From: Periplaneta americana
Taxonomy: Eukaryota > Arthropoda > Insecta > Blattodea > Blattidae
Direction of reading: 5' to 3'
Assembly: GCF_040183065.1 (NCBI RefSeq)
Contig: NC_091131.1
Coordinates: 97,181,830-97,245,829 of the forward strand
DNA: 64,000 bases
Shown here: positions 10,845-22,119 of the stretch, one piece after another
Layout: the number at the start of each line of letters is the position of its first letter
Numbering within the stretch: position 1 is the stretch's first letter
The notes under the pieces: model-generated
What the model was told of the DNA's origin: nothing
What the model saw: the letters and a program-made list of their open reading frames with translations, nothing else
The model's database searches: none
Position numbers and translations under genes: made by a program

Positions 10845-12165
10845 ATATGAGGAAAAGGAGGTGAAGAAGGACGAGGAGAGAACAGCAAGAAGGGGAGGAT
10901 GAATAAAAGAATAACAAGGCGGAAGATGATGAAGAGAAGGAAAGAAAGGAGGTGGAGGATGAGAAGGGGAGAAAAAGAGAATGATAGTGAGGAGGAAGAG
11001 AGAGGACGGGAGAGATGTGTAGGACGAGACTAAGGATGAGCAGGAGGAAAACGACAAATAACGAGAAGGATGAGAAGGACGGAAAAGATGTAAAAAAAAT
11101 CTGGAAGAGGCGAAGAACGGGAAGGGGACGAGAACGAGGAGAAGGAAGACAACGAGAAGGGCAGGGAAGATGTGAAGGATGGGAAAGTGGAAAGTGACGG
11201 AAAGATGAAAAATGGCGAGAAGGACAGGAACTAGAAGAAGAGGGAAGAGATGGAGAAAGGCGATAAGGAGATCAAGGACAATAAGATGAATGACGAGGAG
11301 AAGAAGGAAATGGTACGAAGGAGCAGCACAGAAAGGAGAAGAATTAACAGGGAGGAGAAGAAGAGAAAACTAAAGAAGTGAAGTAGAGGAAAGTGAATGA
11401 AGAGAAGGAGAAAAGAGGAGAATGTGGCCGGAAGGAGGAGGAAAGAAGGAGAAGAATAAGAACTGAAGTAGAAGTAAATTGGTGAAAAGAAAATAAAGAA
11501 GAAGAGCAGAGAAGAACGATAAATTACGTAGGAGAAGCTAGTAAGTGAAGACAAGGAGAAAAAGAGAAGTATGGCCTAGAAGGGGAGAATAAAGAAATGA
11601 ATAAAAAGTGAAGTAGGAGAAGTGGATGAAGAGCAGATAAGAGGAGAAGGATAAAGAAGTGAAGTGAGAGAAGCAAGTAAGTGAAGAGAAGGAAAAAAGA
11701 GAAGCATTGCCTGGAAGAGGAGAATAAAAAGTGAAGTAGGAGGAGTAAGTGGATAAAGAGGAGATGAAGAGGATAAGGAGAGGAGGAGGATAAAGAAGTG
11801 AATTAAAAATGTAAGTGAGGTAGGAGAAGTAAGTGGATGAAGAGGAGAACGATAAAGAAGTGGAGTGAGAGAAGCAAGTAAGTGAATAAAAGGAAAAAAG
11901 AGAAGCATTGCCTGGAAGAGGGGAATAAAGAAGTGAATAAAAAGTGAAGTAGGAGAAGTAAATGTATAAAGAGGAGATGAAGAGGATAAGGAGAGGAGGA
12001 GGATAAGAAGAGGAGAAGGATAAAGAAGTGAGTTGAGAGAAGCAAGTAAGTGAAGAGAAGGAGAAAAGAGAAGCATTGAATGTAAGAGGAAAATAAAGAA
12101 GTGAATAAAAAGTGAAGCAGGAGAAGTAAATGGATGAAGAGGAGAGAATAAGGTAGAGGAGGATG
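10845..12165. repeat. Polypurine (GGA/GAA-rich) minisatellite
   Basis: About 1.3 kb almost purely A and G on the plus strand. From about 11560 it is a higher-order tandem repeat: the phrase GAGAAGCATTGCCTGGAAGA (or variants) recurs near 11565, 11700, 11900 and 12069, each followed by GAATAAA..AAAGTGAAGTAGGAGAAGTAA..GGAT. Unit length is irregular, about 135-205 bp. Long frames in this block (serine/leucine/phenylalanine-rich on the minus strand) result from purine bias and are not genes. Confidence 0.9.
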
Positions 12166-12171
12166 AAATTT

Positions 12172-12400
12172 AGATTTTTTTGACTTGGTTATTTAACAAT
12201 ACTGTGTCAACTAATAGGTTGCCTAGCGTCGGCGGAATTAGCAATAGCGATATGAGTCGCAAGATTCACCATGGAACTATCTGACATTCGCTTTACAGTG
12301 GGAGAAAACCTCGGAAAAACAGAACCAGTTCTTCAGCCCAAGCGGCAATCGAAGCTACGAGCGCAGCATCGAATCAATAAACAATCCAAGCATACCTGTG
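12172..12400 (-). mobile_element. tRNA-derived SINE (family 2), partial
   Basis: On the plus strand it reads TTATTTAACAATACTGTGTCAACTA, CTAGCGTCGGCGGAATTAGCAATAGCG and TGACATTCGCTTTACAGTGGGAGAAAA, the reverse complement of the family-2 body. A degenerate B box (GCTTCGATTGCC on the minus strand) lies near 12350; the A-box head is not recognisable. Confidence 0.75.
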
Positions 12401-13199
12401 CTGCGATTGTATGAAATGTGGCATTTGAACGAAATGAAGGATTAAACATTTACATGTATATGAAATATACATCTTTCACCTTCTATCATATTTCTGAACA
12501 AAACCATACAGACTATTAGTTCATATGACATATTTTGTTAGTTTTTTAAATTTAGAATAAGATGCACATGTTCAAGATGCACAATTACATATATTGGAAT
12601 AGTTACTTTAGTCCGTTACATTGTATACGGGAATAGATACTTCGTCCTTTAGGAAGGGTAATCTTTTCTGTTGTCTTCATTATGACAGCAACGTTCTTGC
12701 AATCACATTTTCCTCTTCCAAGAGGATTTTAGACATTGGAAGCGTTGACAAATACATTGTGGAATTTCCTAAATGTGGTGTCCATGTGGATCAGGGCCTT
12801 CACCTCAGAAAGTACGGCATAATACTGACAAAAGTAAAAGTCTATGTACAGTGCGACAATCGTAACTAAGATTGAGGGTTCTAAATAAAAATTTAGTGAC
12901 CCTCGAAGGCACTCTTCTGGAGTTCAATGAAACAACACGAGCACAGCACTTCGGAACTGTATCAGGAATTTAAGAACTAAAATAATTTTAGTATAAGTAG
13001 CAGCGTTAAAAATCGATAAAAGGACAAGCAAAAAGACACAAATATGACACAGCAGCTCGTATTCGTAAACAAGTTGTGCCAGTGTTCCATTCACAGCCCA
13101 AGTGCAGTACGAGTCTGAGTGAAGTTTATCAGAGAACGACATCAGGACAGAAGTACAAGACCAATGCAAGAAGCAACGCCCTGCTAGACTAGGAAACGC
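12401..13199. other. No recognisable gene
   Basis: Two frames of about 80 codons (12621-12869 plus, 12924-13169 minus) show no motif or start context that would support a gene. Confidence 0.5.
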
Positions 13200-13610
13200 T
13201 GTAGTAGCCCTCTCTTCCTTCTAATTTTTTTCTGTTTTTTCTTCTTTTCTCATTCTTTTTCTTTCAATTTCTCTTCTTCCTTTTCATTTTTATATATTTC
13301 TTTCTTCTTACTTGTCATCCTTAATTTCGTTCCTTCTTTCTCTTATACATCTTTCACTTCTTTACTTTCTTTTCGCATTCTTTCCTTCTTTATTCTCCGA
13401 TGTTTCTTTCTTTCTTATATTTTCATTCTTCTGTCCTTTCTGTTTTTCCTCCATGCCTCTTACGTGTCTTTTTCCATTCTTTTTTTTTCCTTTCTTCTTT
13501 CCTGCCTTGTTTCTTTCGTTCTTTTATATATCCTTTCGTGTTTTATATTTCTTTCCTTCTTTTCTTCCTTACTTTTCTTATCCTTTCCTTCTTATCTTCT
13601 CAGGGGACAT
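13200..13610. repeat. Polypyrimidine (CTT-rich) tract
   Basis: About 400 bp of T/C-rich sequence with recurring TTTCTTTCTT and CCTTCTTT. It is the only long tract in the window with pyrimidines rather than purines on the plus strand. Hydrophobic Phe/Ser/Leu frames across it are composition artefacts. Confidence 0.85.
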
Positions 13611-14191
13611 CTTTCATAAGCAATCTCCCTATGTTATGTTAGTTTTTATGGCTGCTCTATTGATATCACTAAACAGAACGAGCCAAACCTAAGTTACCGG
13701 CATTTTTACCAAGCCACGAATTGCTTTTGGGTTTTCCCGACCACTTGTTTACTTTAATTCTTCCAAACGTTGAACCAATCTTTCTCTTTTTTGCTAACGA
13801 AGGTGGGTTAACCTGAGTGACCATGTGAACGCCCATAATACTTGGTACTGGTATACCGATAACCCGCTCTGTTCTCGTGAAGTCCCAATACATTATCAAA
13901 AAGTGGGTGTATAAAGTGCAGTTAGTGTGCAGAGTTTGGGCTCAAACTTTTTTAAGAAAAAAATTAATTCTGAGCGTTATGACCTATTTCTTAATACAGT
14001 TCAAACGATTAATTGATACTAACAATGTAAAATGCCAGCAGAATTGTATCACCGGCTTAGTGCAACAATTGTTAGTCTTTTGCCGGGCTTAAAATTAAAA
14101 AGTGGTCAGGGAAACCCAAAGCACCGCCCGTCAAGAAACAACCTCGTAATTCGGTAAGAATGTCAATAATGTAGGTTTGACCTGCTATATA
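13611..14191. other. No gene; weak inverted repeat
   Basis: GCTTTTGGGTTTTCCCGACCACTT near 13723-13746 is inverted at AAGTGGTCAGGGAAACCCAAAGC near 14100-14122. The arms are short and flanking similarity is poor. This may be an old element with lost ends. Confidence 0.35.
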
Positions 14192-14883
14192 CAGGGTGTT
14201 AAAAAGTATCCAATATTTTAGGAGGTGATAGTACGCATCAAAACAAGAAAACAATGTCTAATAAACATGGGTCCTACAACACATACTTTCTGAGATCACT
14301 TGTCCATCGGAAGTGCTCAATGTGTCGTCCATTCATGGCAATGCATTCCTCTGCCCTTCGGCGTAAGGAATCACGCACTCTTTGAAATTTGTTTTAATAC
14401 GTTAATAAGAAAGTACTGAAAACGATCCCCAGTTAATCTCTGTGGTAGCACGTATGGCCCTATTAATCTATCACCAAGAACGCCTACCCATAAGTTGATT
14501 GATAATCGGTGTCGATGCCTTGTTTGTTCAACTAAAGGAGAATTTTCATCTGCCTACACATGCTGACTACGAAAATTCACAACACTATCTCTGCTGAACT
14601 CCGCTCATATCCGCAACCAGACTTTTGTTTTCAGTATTCCTTGTGACGTATCATTATTCCATGCCAGGAGTGTCAACTACGGTATGATTATCTGGTAGTC
14701 TGCTGTATTGTAGGGTAGAGAAATGCATTGCCATGAATGGACGTCACATTGAGGACCTACAATGAACAAGTATTCAGATGTCAGAAAGTATGTGTTGTAG
14801 GACCCATGTTCATTACAGATTATTTTCTTGTTTTGATGCATACTATCACCTCCTAAAATATTGGATTTTTTTTTAACACTCTG
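14192..14883. mobile_element. Long-arm fold-back element of mariner type
   Basis: Arms of about 160-170 bp, 14192-14355 and about 14712-14883, are inverted copies. Both start CAG(G/A)GTGTTAAAAA and continue TCCAATATTTTAGGAGGTGATAGTA and GGGTCCTACAACACATACTTTCTGA. The element is flanked by TA on both sides (14190-14191, 14884-14885). The middle (about 350 bp) is not palindromic. Each arm includes transposase C-terminal coding sequence, so the arms are much longer than ordinary mariner ends; they look like a duplicated, inverted 3' end. Confidence 0.85.
14275..14391 (-). pseudogene. C-terminal 38 residues of a mariner-like transposase
   Basis: The minus strand reads FQRVRDSLRRRAEECIAMNG then RHIEHFRWTSDLRKYVL and a stop. 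The pattern V.DSLRRR...CI..NG.H.EH is the usual C-terminus of insect mariner-like transposases. The inverted arm at about 14712-14800 codes on the plus strand for the same EKCIAMNGRHIE stretch but is then broken. No upstream catalytic domain is present in the element. Confidence 0.75.
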
Positions 14884-15834
14884 TATAAGTAATACTGTTC
14901 ATGCAGCCAATCATTCGACTATCTTGAATTCAATATCTTAGTTATCTGTTCCGTAAAACAGTATTGTAAAATAGACAACATAGGTAATTCATACATTCGT
15001 AATATTTTTAGCTATTTTCTGTCACACATTAAAATTAATTATTTTTTTACATTATACTTTATTTTCAGAAATATATTAAATACTTTCTCTTATTCTATCA
15101 CCTACGCTACACATTCTTCATCCGACTCCACTGAAATCATCTAGACTTAACACGGATAAACCAAGACTTTGAATAGTAAGCAGTAATAATAAACTTAAGA
15201 ACTTTTGAAGAACACGCACGTTCAGATTCAATTTGAAACGTTAGATCCACTGATCCCAAGACCTTGAGGTGCCAGTAAAATGCACTGCCATGTAAGGAAA
15301 ACTTTATATTCTTCTTTTTAATGGCTGTTTTCGTCTTGGAACAAGACCGTGTCGATGCAAACTGTGCTCAGGACACATGTCACTACAGCATACCTGGGAT
15401 GCCTTCGTCTTGTACATCACACAGTACATTTCCCACAGACAGTATAAAAATGGCGCATGCCTTCTTGCTTGTACAGGTAAAGTACTGTACAACACGTAGT
15501 CTCAGCAATGAAAACGAGTCCTCTCACAATCTCTCATTAAAGCCATTAGGCTGACCAGCAGAAATCTTTAGATATTTGTGCAAAATAAAGCAGCTGTGGA
15601 TAAGATATTTCTCAGAGTTATTTGATACTGTTAAACTTTTATCACACCGTCATTTCACCTACGTTCAGACAATGAGGAACTTTGGCAGTTCAGTGCTAAA
15701 GCTTCAAAGTTCTTATAACCCTTGTAAAGCCTTGAGAGAAAGATGAATTTGAGATTCTTTAGTGATATGACAATAGTTTTGCACAATGCGATATTCCTAT
15801 AAGGTCATATAGGACTTCACATCCACAACGGACA
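14884..15834. other. No recognisable gene
   Basis: AT-rich; a 77-codon plus-strand frame at 15321-15554 and its minus-strand shadow have no motif support. Confidence 0.5.
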
Positions 15835-15925
15835 AACATCAAAGCCTAAGCGGGATTCAAACTCTACGCAGTGCTAAAGGTTTCACTTTAATCGTCTCGT
15901 GCATCATGACCGGCTTGACAATACA
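15835..15925 (-). repeat. tRNA-like SINE head
   Basis: On the minus strand GGTCATGATGCACGAGACG (A-box-like) is followed at about 45 bp by AGAGTTTGAATCCCG (B box). No clear SINE body follows. Probably an old SINE fragment. Confidence 0.45.
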
Positions 15926-16202
15926 GCAGGCCTACACACATTGTACAAGGCGGAATATAATAGCTGAGCGATTCGAGTTTTTTCTAAGTCAAAAAATGCC
16001 ATTCTGCACAAGCTGAAAGTTTTGGTTCTTATGATGACGAGAGATTCGCTTCGATTTTCTGTTTAAATATTATATATTTATGCTAAAAAGGAATTATTAA
16101 AACTATAGCCTCTTAAGAACCGTGCTACCGATCCTGAAATATTTTCGCTCGCTCAACAATATTATGTCCCACACTGTATGTACTCTTGAAAGTCTGTACT
16201 AG

Positions 16203-16660
16203 CCGTCTCTATGGTTCATGTGCTAGCGCGCTGGTCTTCCATCCAGGCGGCCCGGGTTCGAATTTGTGGGTGACATAGCTGAAGTTTCAGAGGATTTTTC
16301 TCCAGGTACTCCCGTTTCTCTATCAGTTCACCGACATTCCCAGCTTCTTAATTTCATGTATCATTCGCAATAGTAAAAATAGGCTGGAGTGAAGACTTAT
16401 TCATATGCTGATACAGAAAAAAACAACTTGGGGCTCCGGGCTCATGGGATTTATCAGGCTACTCGTGTCCGGATGATACCTGACTTTATTAGGGCCTGAG
16501 GCGGGATGATCCACCTGTCAGCGTCGGATTAACGAATATCACCCAGTCACATGTCGGACTTGAACGATCATGCCATAGGCCTACAGAGGGCGCACAATTG
16601 GCCAAAGCGTGCCTAAGTGTACAGACCCGTCTCGAATCCAGCTCTCGTATAGCCAAACCA
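16203..16660 (+). mobile_element. SINE-like repeat (family 4) with tRNA-like head
   Basis: TGGTTCATGTGCTAGCGCG (A box) and CCCGGGTTCGAATTTG (B box, about 16252-16267) form a tRNA-like head. The body follows: TTTTTCTCCAGGTACTCCCG, AATAGTAAAAATAGGCTGGAG, GGGCTCCGGG, TATCAGGCTACTCGTG and CACCTGTCAGCGTCGGATTA. The body is shared in reverse with 6590-6990. A second A/B-box pair (GCGCACAATTGGCC..., CCGTCTCGAATCCAGC) at about 16588-16650 suggests another SINE joined at the end, which then runs into the ATGA/ATGT microsatellite. Confidence 0.65.
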
Positions 16661-16681
16661 AGTATATACGTACTCGTATGC

Positions 16682-16750
16682 ATGAATGAATGAATGAATG
16701 AATGTATGTATGTATGTATGTATGTATGTATGTATGTATGTATGTATGCA
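16682..16750. repeat. (ATGA)n/(ATGT)n microsatellite
   Basis: Five ATGA units pass directly into about eleven ATGT units. It lies at the 3' edge of a SINE-like repeat and may have grown from its tail. Confidence 0.95.
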
Positions 16751-16965
16751 TTTTTTATAAATCTTTCTTTACAAGCATGTTCCATTACAAAAATACAATA
16801 CTAAATGCCAATGGACTTCACATTACAATATTGTTAACTATTTTGAATACACAACACTGCATAAATAACCAATATTGTTGTTATGGTCTTGGTTGTATTG
16901 TACTGTTTGTGTATAATTATCTTGTGTTACATAAATTTCACACTTAAAAAATGTATATACACTCC

Positions 16966-17078
16966 ATGTATGTATGTATGTATGTATGTATGTATGTATG
17001 TATGTATGTATGTATGTATGTATGTATGTATGTATGTATGTATGTATGTATGTATGTATGTACGTATGTATGTATGTA
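16966..17078. repeat. (TATG)n microsatellite
   Basis: About 28 TATG units with one TACG interruption near 17061. Reading frames of repeating Met-Tyr-Val-Cys come from this repeat and are not genes. Confidence 0.95.
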
Positions 17079-17654
17079 ATACAATTATTTTTACAATGAT
17101 TAACATTCTGAGGAGTATGAAGTCTTACTTATCAGAGGCAATTTGACAATTAAAATGAATTAAAATGGAAAGTTTTTTGAGTTGTGTACTCTGAACACTC
17201 ACGCCGTCCTATGTCTTCATTTTTTGTTTAATTTCTCTCACAATGACGTCTTTGTGACGGCTTGGGATGTTCACAGCAACCTATTAAAACATTAAGTACA
17301 TTCAACCATCAAGAACTGTCATTATAAAGATTTATAACGGACCTGCGTAACTGGTACACCATTAAAACCGTAGAAACAGACTCCCAAATTGAAAAGACTA
17401 GTTACAATTCAGTGTCAAGACGATCCATCACTTGCGTGTACTTGCGAGTGACGATAATAATAAAATCTAAGCTTATACTGTAGCCTATGTGTTTCTGTTT
17501 TAACTGATTTATTTATTAGATTACTGAAAACATTATTTGAAATGCAAACCACAAAGAACATCGTTCTTCGTTAAACCGATCACTGATAATCTAGTTAGAC
17601 TGCATACCACAAGATAAATGCTAATTTTTTCAATTGGCCCTACTACTTTTTGTA
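17079..17654. other. No recognisable gene
   Basis: Unique-looking AT-rich DNA; nothing supported. Confidence 0.5.
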
Positions 17655-17862
17655 ACCGGTTATTTAATAATACTTTACGAACTAGGCCTATGTGGTTATC
17701 TAGTGTCGACGAAATTGGTGATAACGAGACGAGTCCGAGTACTCGCCATGGGATTACCTGACATTCGCCTACAATTGAGGAAAAGATCAGAATAAAGAAA
17801 AAACCAAACAGATAATCCACATACGCAGAATTCGGACCAATACTCGAGCGTTGTATAACCAA
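17655..17862 (-). mobile_element. tRNA-derived SINE (family 2), partial
   Basis: Plus strand shows CGGTTATTTAATAATACTTTACG, CTAGTGTCGACGAAATTGG, GATAACGAGACGAGTCCGAG and TGACATTCGCCTACAATTGAGG, i.e. the family-2 body in reverse. The tRNA head is missing or unrecognisable beyond about 17860. Confidence 0.75.
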
Positions 17863-17940
17863 CTTGAAAGTATTTCGTTGAAATATAAATAAACATTACA
17901 AATGTCGATTTTTCTAGACACATTAATATCACTAATCTTA

Positions 17941-18967
17941 CTTACTTACAAATGGCTTTTAAGGAAACCGCAGGTTCATTTCCGCCCTCACATAAGCCCG
18001 CCATCGATCCCTATCCTGTGCAAGATTAATCCAGTCTCTATCATCATATCCTACCTCCCTCAAATCCATTTTAATATTATCCTCCCATTTACGTCTCGGC
18101 CTCCCCAAAGGTCTTTTTCCCTCCGGTCTCCCAACTAACACTCTGGATTCGTCCATATGTGCTACATGCCCTACCCATCTCAAACGTCTGGATTTAATGT
18201 TCCTAATTATGTCAGGTGAAGAAAACAATGCGTGCAGTTCTGCGTTGTGTAACTTTCTACATTCTCCTGTAACTTCATCCCGCTTAGCCCCAAATATTTT
18301 CCTAAGAACCTTATTCTCAAACAACCTTAATCTCTGTTCCTCTCTCAAAGTGAGAGACCAAGTTTCACAACCATACAGAACAACCGGTAATATAACTGTT
18401 TTATAAATTCTAACTTTCAGATTTTTTGATAGCAGACTAGATGACAAAAGCTTCTCAACGGAATACTAACAGGCATTTCCCATATTTATTCTGAGTTTAA
18501 TTTCTTCCCGAGTGTCATTTATATTTGTTACTGTTGCTCCCAGGTATATCAATTTTTCAACCTCTTCGAAGGATAAATCTCCAAATTTTATGTTTCCATT
18601 TCGTACAATATTCTGGTCACGAGACATAGTCATATACTTCGTCTTTTCGGGATTTATTTCCAACCCTATCGCTTTACTTACTTCAAGTAAAATTCCCGTG
18701 TTTTCCCTAATTGTTTGTGAATTTTCTCCTAATATATTCACGTCATCCGCATAGAGAAGAAGCTGATGTAACCCGTTCAATTCCAAACCCTGTCTGTTAT
18801 CCTGAACTTTCGTAATGGCATATTCTAGAGCAAAGTTAAAAAGTAAAGGTGATAGTGCATCTCCTTGGTTTAGCCCGCATTGAATTGGAAAAGCATCAGA
18901 TAGAAATTGGCCTATATGGACTCTGCTGTAAGTTCCACTGAGACACATTTTAATTAATCGAACTAGC
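17941..18967 (-). pseudogene. LINE family A, longest copy, with reverse-transcriptase YADD motif
   Basis: On the minus strand a 330-residue frame runs from 18948 to 17959 with a single in-frame TAG at about 18463-18465 (MGNAC-stop-YSVEK). Upstream, [10 protein letters not shown] also reads in the family. In order: [20 protein letters not shown] (RT motif), [12 protein letters not shown] (catalytic YADD), [59 protein letters not shown] and DRDWINLAQDRDRW. The 3' end runs into a TAAG-type tail (CTTACTTAC at 17941 on the plus strand). The endonuclease and N-terminal RT part are absent; the copy is 5'-truncated. It is the best-preserved coding relic here, but small deletions and the stop make activity unlikely. 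Confidence 0.93.
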
Positions 18968-19418
18968 CAGAAGACTAAAATTCCTAAATTGTAATTTAGA
19001 AGATAATCGGCAAATATTTCTCAGGATAATAATTAATCAATTATCATCACATCAGCATCACCATCGCCATTAAGAATTACGTTTAAAAATCACATCCATA
19101 TCCAAAATTTAGTTCAAATTTACATGCAACTATTCGATCAATCTCTTAAGGTCTTCGTAGACTGCTTTGACCGTTGCATGTGTATAATTTTGACGTGAAA
19201 CATGTAGGCCTATGAGAGTGTTAAATGAACGAAATATTATGAAAATATCAATATCTAACTTTAGTAGCTCAGAAACAGCAATGAGTTAGTCATCGTATTT
19301 TGACCTCAGTTGTCTAGTAATCGCTATGAGTTACGTCATACTATTCTGACATCACTTGCTTACTAACAGATGGAACACAGTAATTCCATTGCACTTTACA
19401 AATAGAGTATAGCCTGTA
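18968..19418. other. No recognisable gene
   Basis: AT-rich; no motif, repeat or frame supported. Confidence 0.5.
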
Positions 19419-20015
19419 GTGTTATTCAAGACTAATGAACCGCGCTTCAGGAATCAATTCTATAGGAAATTTTGAGCATAAAATATGATATGAACATGTG
19501 TCCGATTATCATTAGTTTGATAAAATCCAAACGTCATACTGTGAATCAGGCTTTGGAGTTGCTTGCATAGTAATACTAACATTAGAGCATAAACTAAACT
19601 AAGAGTTGCGGTGTGACGTTAAGTACGGGGGTGAAGGAGAAGATAGGCTTGGTGATTATCAGCTGAGCTTAACAGAAACAGCCTTGACGAGGTACGGAAC
19701 GCTAAGTGCTATTCACATCCGTGCAGTCAAATGCATTGAAGTGGAAGGAGGAATATTTGAAAATCTGCTTCCAAAGTGAAGTAGCTATGTTTATTTTATA
19801 ATTAATACAGTACATATTTTGAATTAGTATATTTCTGTGAATTTTAAGTGAATAACTCTCAGTTAAGCTCAAAACCACTGCTACTTTCGTAGCATTCAAT
19901 CAGTTGTAACTCCTAACGGTCGATAATCAGACTCTTGTTCACATTAAGTATTTTATGCTCAAAATGGCCAATATAAATGATCTCTAAAGCGCGGGTCATT
20001 AGTCGTGAATCACCC
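19419..20015. mobile_element. Fold-back element with about 70-bp imperfect arms and TA flanks
   Basis: Left arm (19419-19490: GTGTTATTCAAGACTAATGA, CCGCGCTTCAGG, ATTTTGAGCATAAAATA) is inverted at 19945-20015 (TATTTTATGCTCAAAAT, AAAGCGCGGGTCATTAGTCG, TGAATCACCC). Flanking dinucleotides are TA on both sides (19417-19418, 20016-20017). Arms are about 80 percent alike. The interior frame on the minus strand (19702-19899) has no known motif. Tc1/mariner-type MITE by inference from the TA flanks. Confidence 0.7.
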
Positions 20016-20114
20016 TATATATTCAATAAAGAAATACAGTACGGGAATACTCATTAATAACAGAACACAAATTATATTAACTTTATGTAACTCTCAATTA
20101 TATTAGTGTAATAA

Positions 20115-20295
20115 CACAGTCTAGTATATAGTCACGAAGCTTGAGTTTGTGAGGGTACTAGGAACAACAGACTGTGTAGGTACTATTTCGCATTGTCTGT
20201 AATGAGGCGTTAGTAGCGATCCTAGTGATTAGCAACTATCTATGGATTCATATTTACTACGTATTGAGCTTCGTGACTGTATATATTAGACTGTG
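20115..20295. mobile_element. 181-bp MITE, copy 1, 7-bp target duplication
   Basis: Ends CACAGTCTAGTATATAG..CACGAAGCT and its inverse AGCTTCGTGACTGTATATATTAGACTGTG. The direct flanks are identical: GTAATAA at 20108-20114 and 20296-20302. A second copy in the opposite orientation lies at 46572-46753. No coding sequence. A 7-bp duplication does not point cleanly to one superfamily. Confidence 0.85.
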
Positions 20296-20419
20296 GTAAT
20301 AATGTTACTTGTCAGAGATTCATGCTATATCCTGGCTTAGTTGTCTCATAAGTTATGCCTTATTGGTGTCACCTATGAGGTTCAGACCTATCTTCGGACA
20401 GTTGACTAAACAAGAACTA

Positions 20420-20699
20420 CAGTACGATTATTTAGTCCTGACAATCGCCAGATACGTGCGCCTGGGTCAGGCGAGTCCATTTAGTTACGCCAAGGAGTGT
20501 TTGGGTTATTCATTCGCTTGCTTTCGGAGCGATCGGATATAAAGCGTGCGGTAGAGCGGTATGTTTCCAGTACAATTAACTTGTACTGCATTCCTTTACC
20601 GACCGCTCGCCCTTGTCTCTACTCCGGAACTCTCCCCACTCCACCTATTACTTCCACTCTTTCGCGTCGCTGTGCTGTCAGGACTAAATAATCGGTCTG
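20420..20699. mobile_element. 280-bp MITE with 24-bp inverted ends and TA flanks
   Basis: CGATTATTTAGTCCTGACA at 20425-20443 is perfectly inverted at 20676-20694. Including outer bases the ends read CAG(TA/AC)CGATT.., flanked by TA at 20418-20419 and 20700-20701. No transposase; probably mobilised by a Tc1/mariner enzyme (inference). Just left of it, 20325-20415 is an interspersed repeat whose phrase CCTGGCTTAGTTG.CTCAT is inverted at 49493-49518. Confidence 0.8.
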
Positions 20700-20701
20700 T
20701 A

Positions 20702-22023
20702 TAACCTTATTTACGATGATTATAAGTAAGAACCAATTCCTTAAATATTTAAATTTCGCAATTTACCCAACCGAGAACAGGAACGTTTTACTCATAACAG
20801 GGATCCTACGAATCTCGTCATTATTTTAATGAATCCTCTTACCTTTGCGGGTAACTCTTCGAAACTATTAAACAGTTTTTATTTTAGATGAAGGGTAATC
20901 AATCTTGCAATGACTAAAATATTTCTTACCCTACATCCGCGACCCCATCGATCGCTAAGCGGCTCGCCGCAGCATTTTTGGTAGTTCGTGTAGGAAGGAG
21001 GAAAATTACCATCGTAATCGGGTTAACAGCAGTGCATGCACTACAAAGACGCACCTCAAACTACATGACGGCTGTCACCGCGGTCTTGCGTTTAGAGGTT
21101 ATTATTTGTTCATTCTCGTTCCGTGTTTTCTTCTCTCTGCATATTATAGTTTGAAAATTGTTTTTTCTTAATGAAATAATAAAACTGTCGGTAACGAAAT
21201 CATCTGTATTTGAAATGGTAGGAGCACTATATCTTTACCAACAATGTGTTCGTTTGGGGAGCCTGGCGTAACGGACTCAAGAAGACTAGATGATCCTTCA
21301 GGACATAGTATAATGAGAGCGCCAGAAGTCGCAGTGAGTCGATATGTATTATGCCCCCAAGTTAAATTTGCGTCCCGTGAACGCAAGATACATGCGCTAG
21401 TAGCTTTAATTGCTCTAGTAGTCTAGTTGTTAGTATACAACCTACTGTTTTGTCTGTGAGGTAATGTTACAAAGAGAGAATGCAATGAGTGAGGCAATAC
21501 ACATATATAATATGTGTAAGAAATTTGGTGCATAATATTAACACTTTCACAGTATTTATACGGGTACAACACTTTCAGCACCTTCTATACACGTGTATTC
21601 ACCACTTCATACAACTCGCTGGCAAGAACAGTATCTTTATCAACTCCGTATTTTTGTTCATTAAGTCACAAAGGCCAGAGGGAAAGGGAATGGTGATCCA
21701 CATCCTTTCCAGACGTGTGATAAACAATTCCATACAGAGAAATAGTGATTCACTGGTACAAGAATTTCTTGTAGATGAATCTGCGACCTCACTTTGTACA
21801 TAATCCTCCATCAAAGAACCTTCCAATTACAACGGATAATATTCATGTCCTAATAGGATTCAAAGAGTCGATAGAGGCTTCCACACAGTTTGAAGGCGAG
21901 AGTTCAATGACAGTAGTGTGAATAAATTACAGATGAACTACCTCTACAATTATTACAGATAAATGCTGGTAGGCCTATAGGCTATACTACGTATTTCGAA
22001 GTTGATGTACCAGTCACTATCAG
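20702..22023. other. No recognisable gene
   Basis: Frames of 60-104 codons at 21168-21826 have no known motif and overlap on opposite strands. I see no splice-linked exon structure. Confidence 0.5.
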
Positions 22024-22066
22024 GACCACCACCACCACGATCACCACCACCACCACCACCACCACT
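22024..22066. repeat. (ACC)n microsatellite
   Basis: Imperfect CACCACCACC run of about 40 bp. Confidence 0.9.
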
Positions 22067-22119
22067 ATTGCTACCATCGTCATATCACAGAAAGAGAAGA
22101 TTTTTTATTCAATTATTTA

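Noticed and set aside
11576..12076. 166-codon Ser/Leu-rich minus-strand frame
   Set aside because: Falls in the GGA/GAA minisatellite; composition artefact.
13312..13692. 126-codon hydrophobic plus-strand frame that looks like a membrane protein
   Set aside because: Covers a CTT-rich pyrimidine tract; the Phe/Leu/Ser bias explains the apparent membrane segments.
13723..14122. Inverted repeat around GGGTTTCCCTGACCACTT
   Set aside because: Only about 24 bp with mismatches, without convincing extended arms or flanking duplication; too weak to call an element.
16966..17078. CRISPR-like or satellite array
   Set aside because: A pure tetranucleotide without spacers. No repeat-spacer structure exists anywhere in the window.
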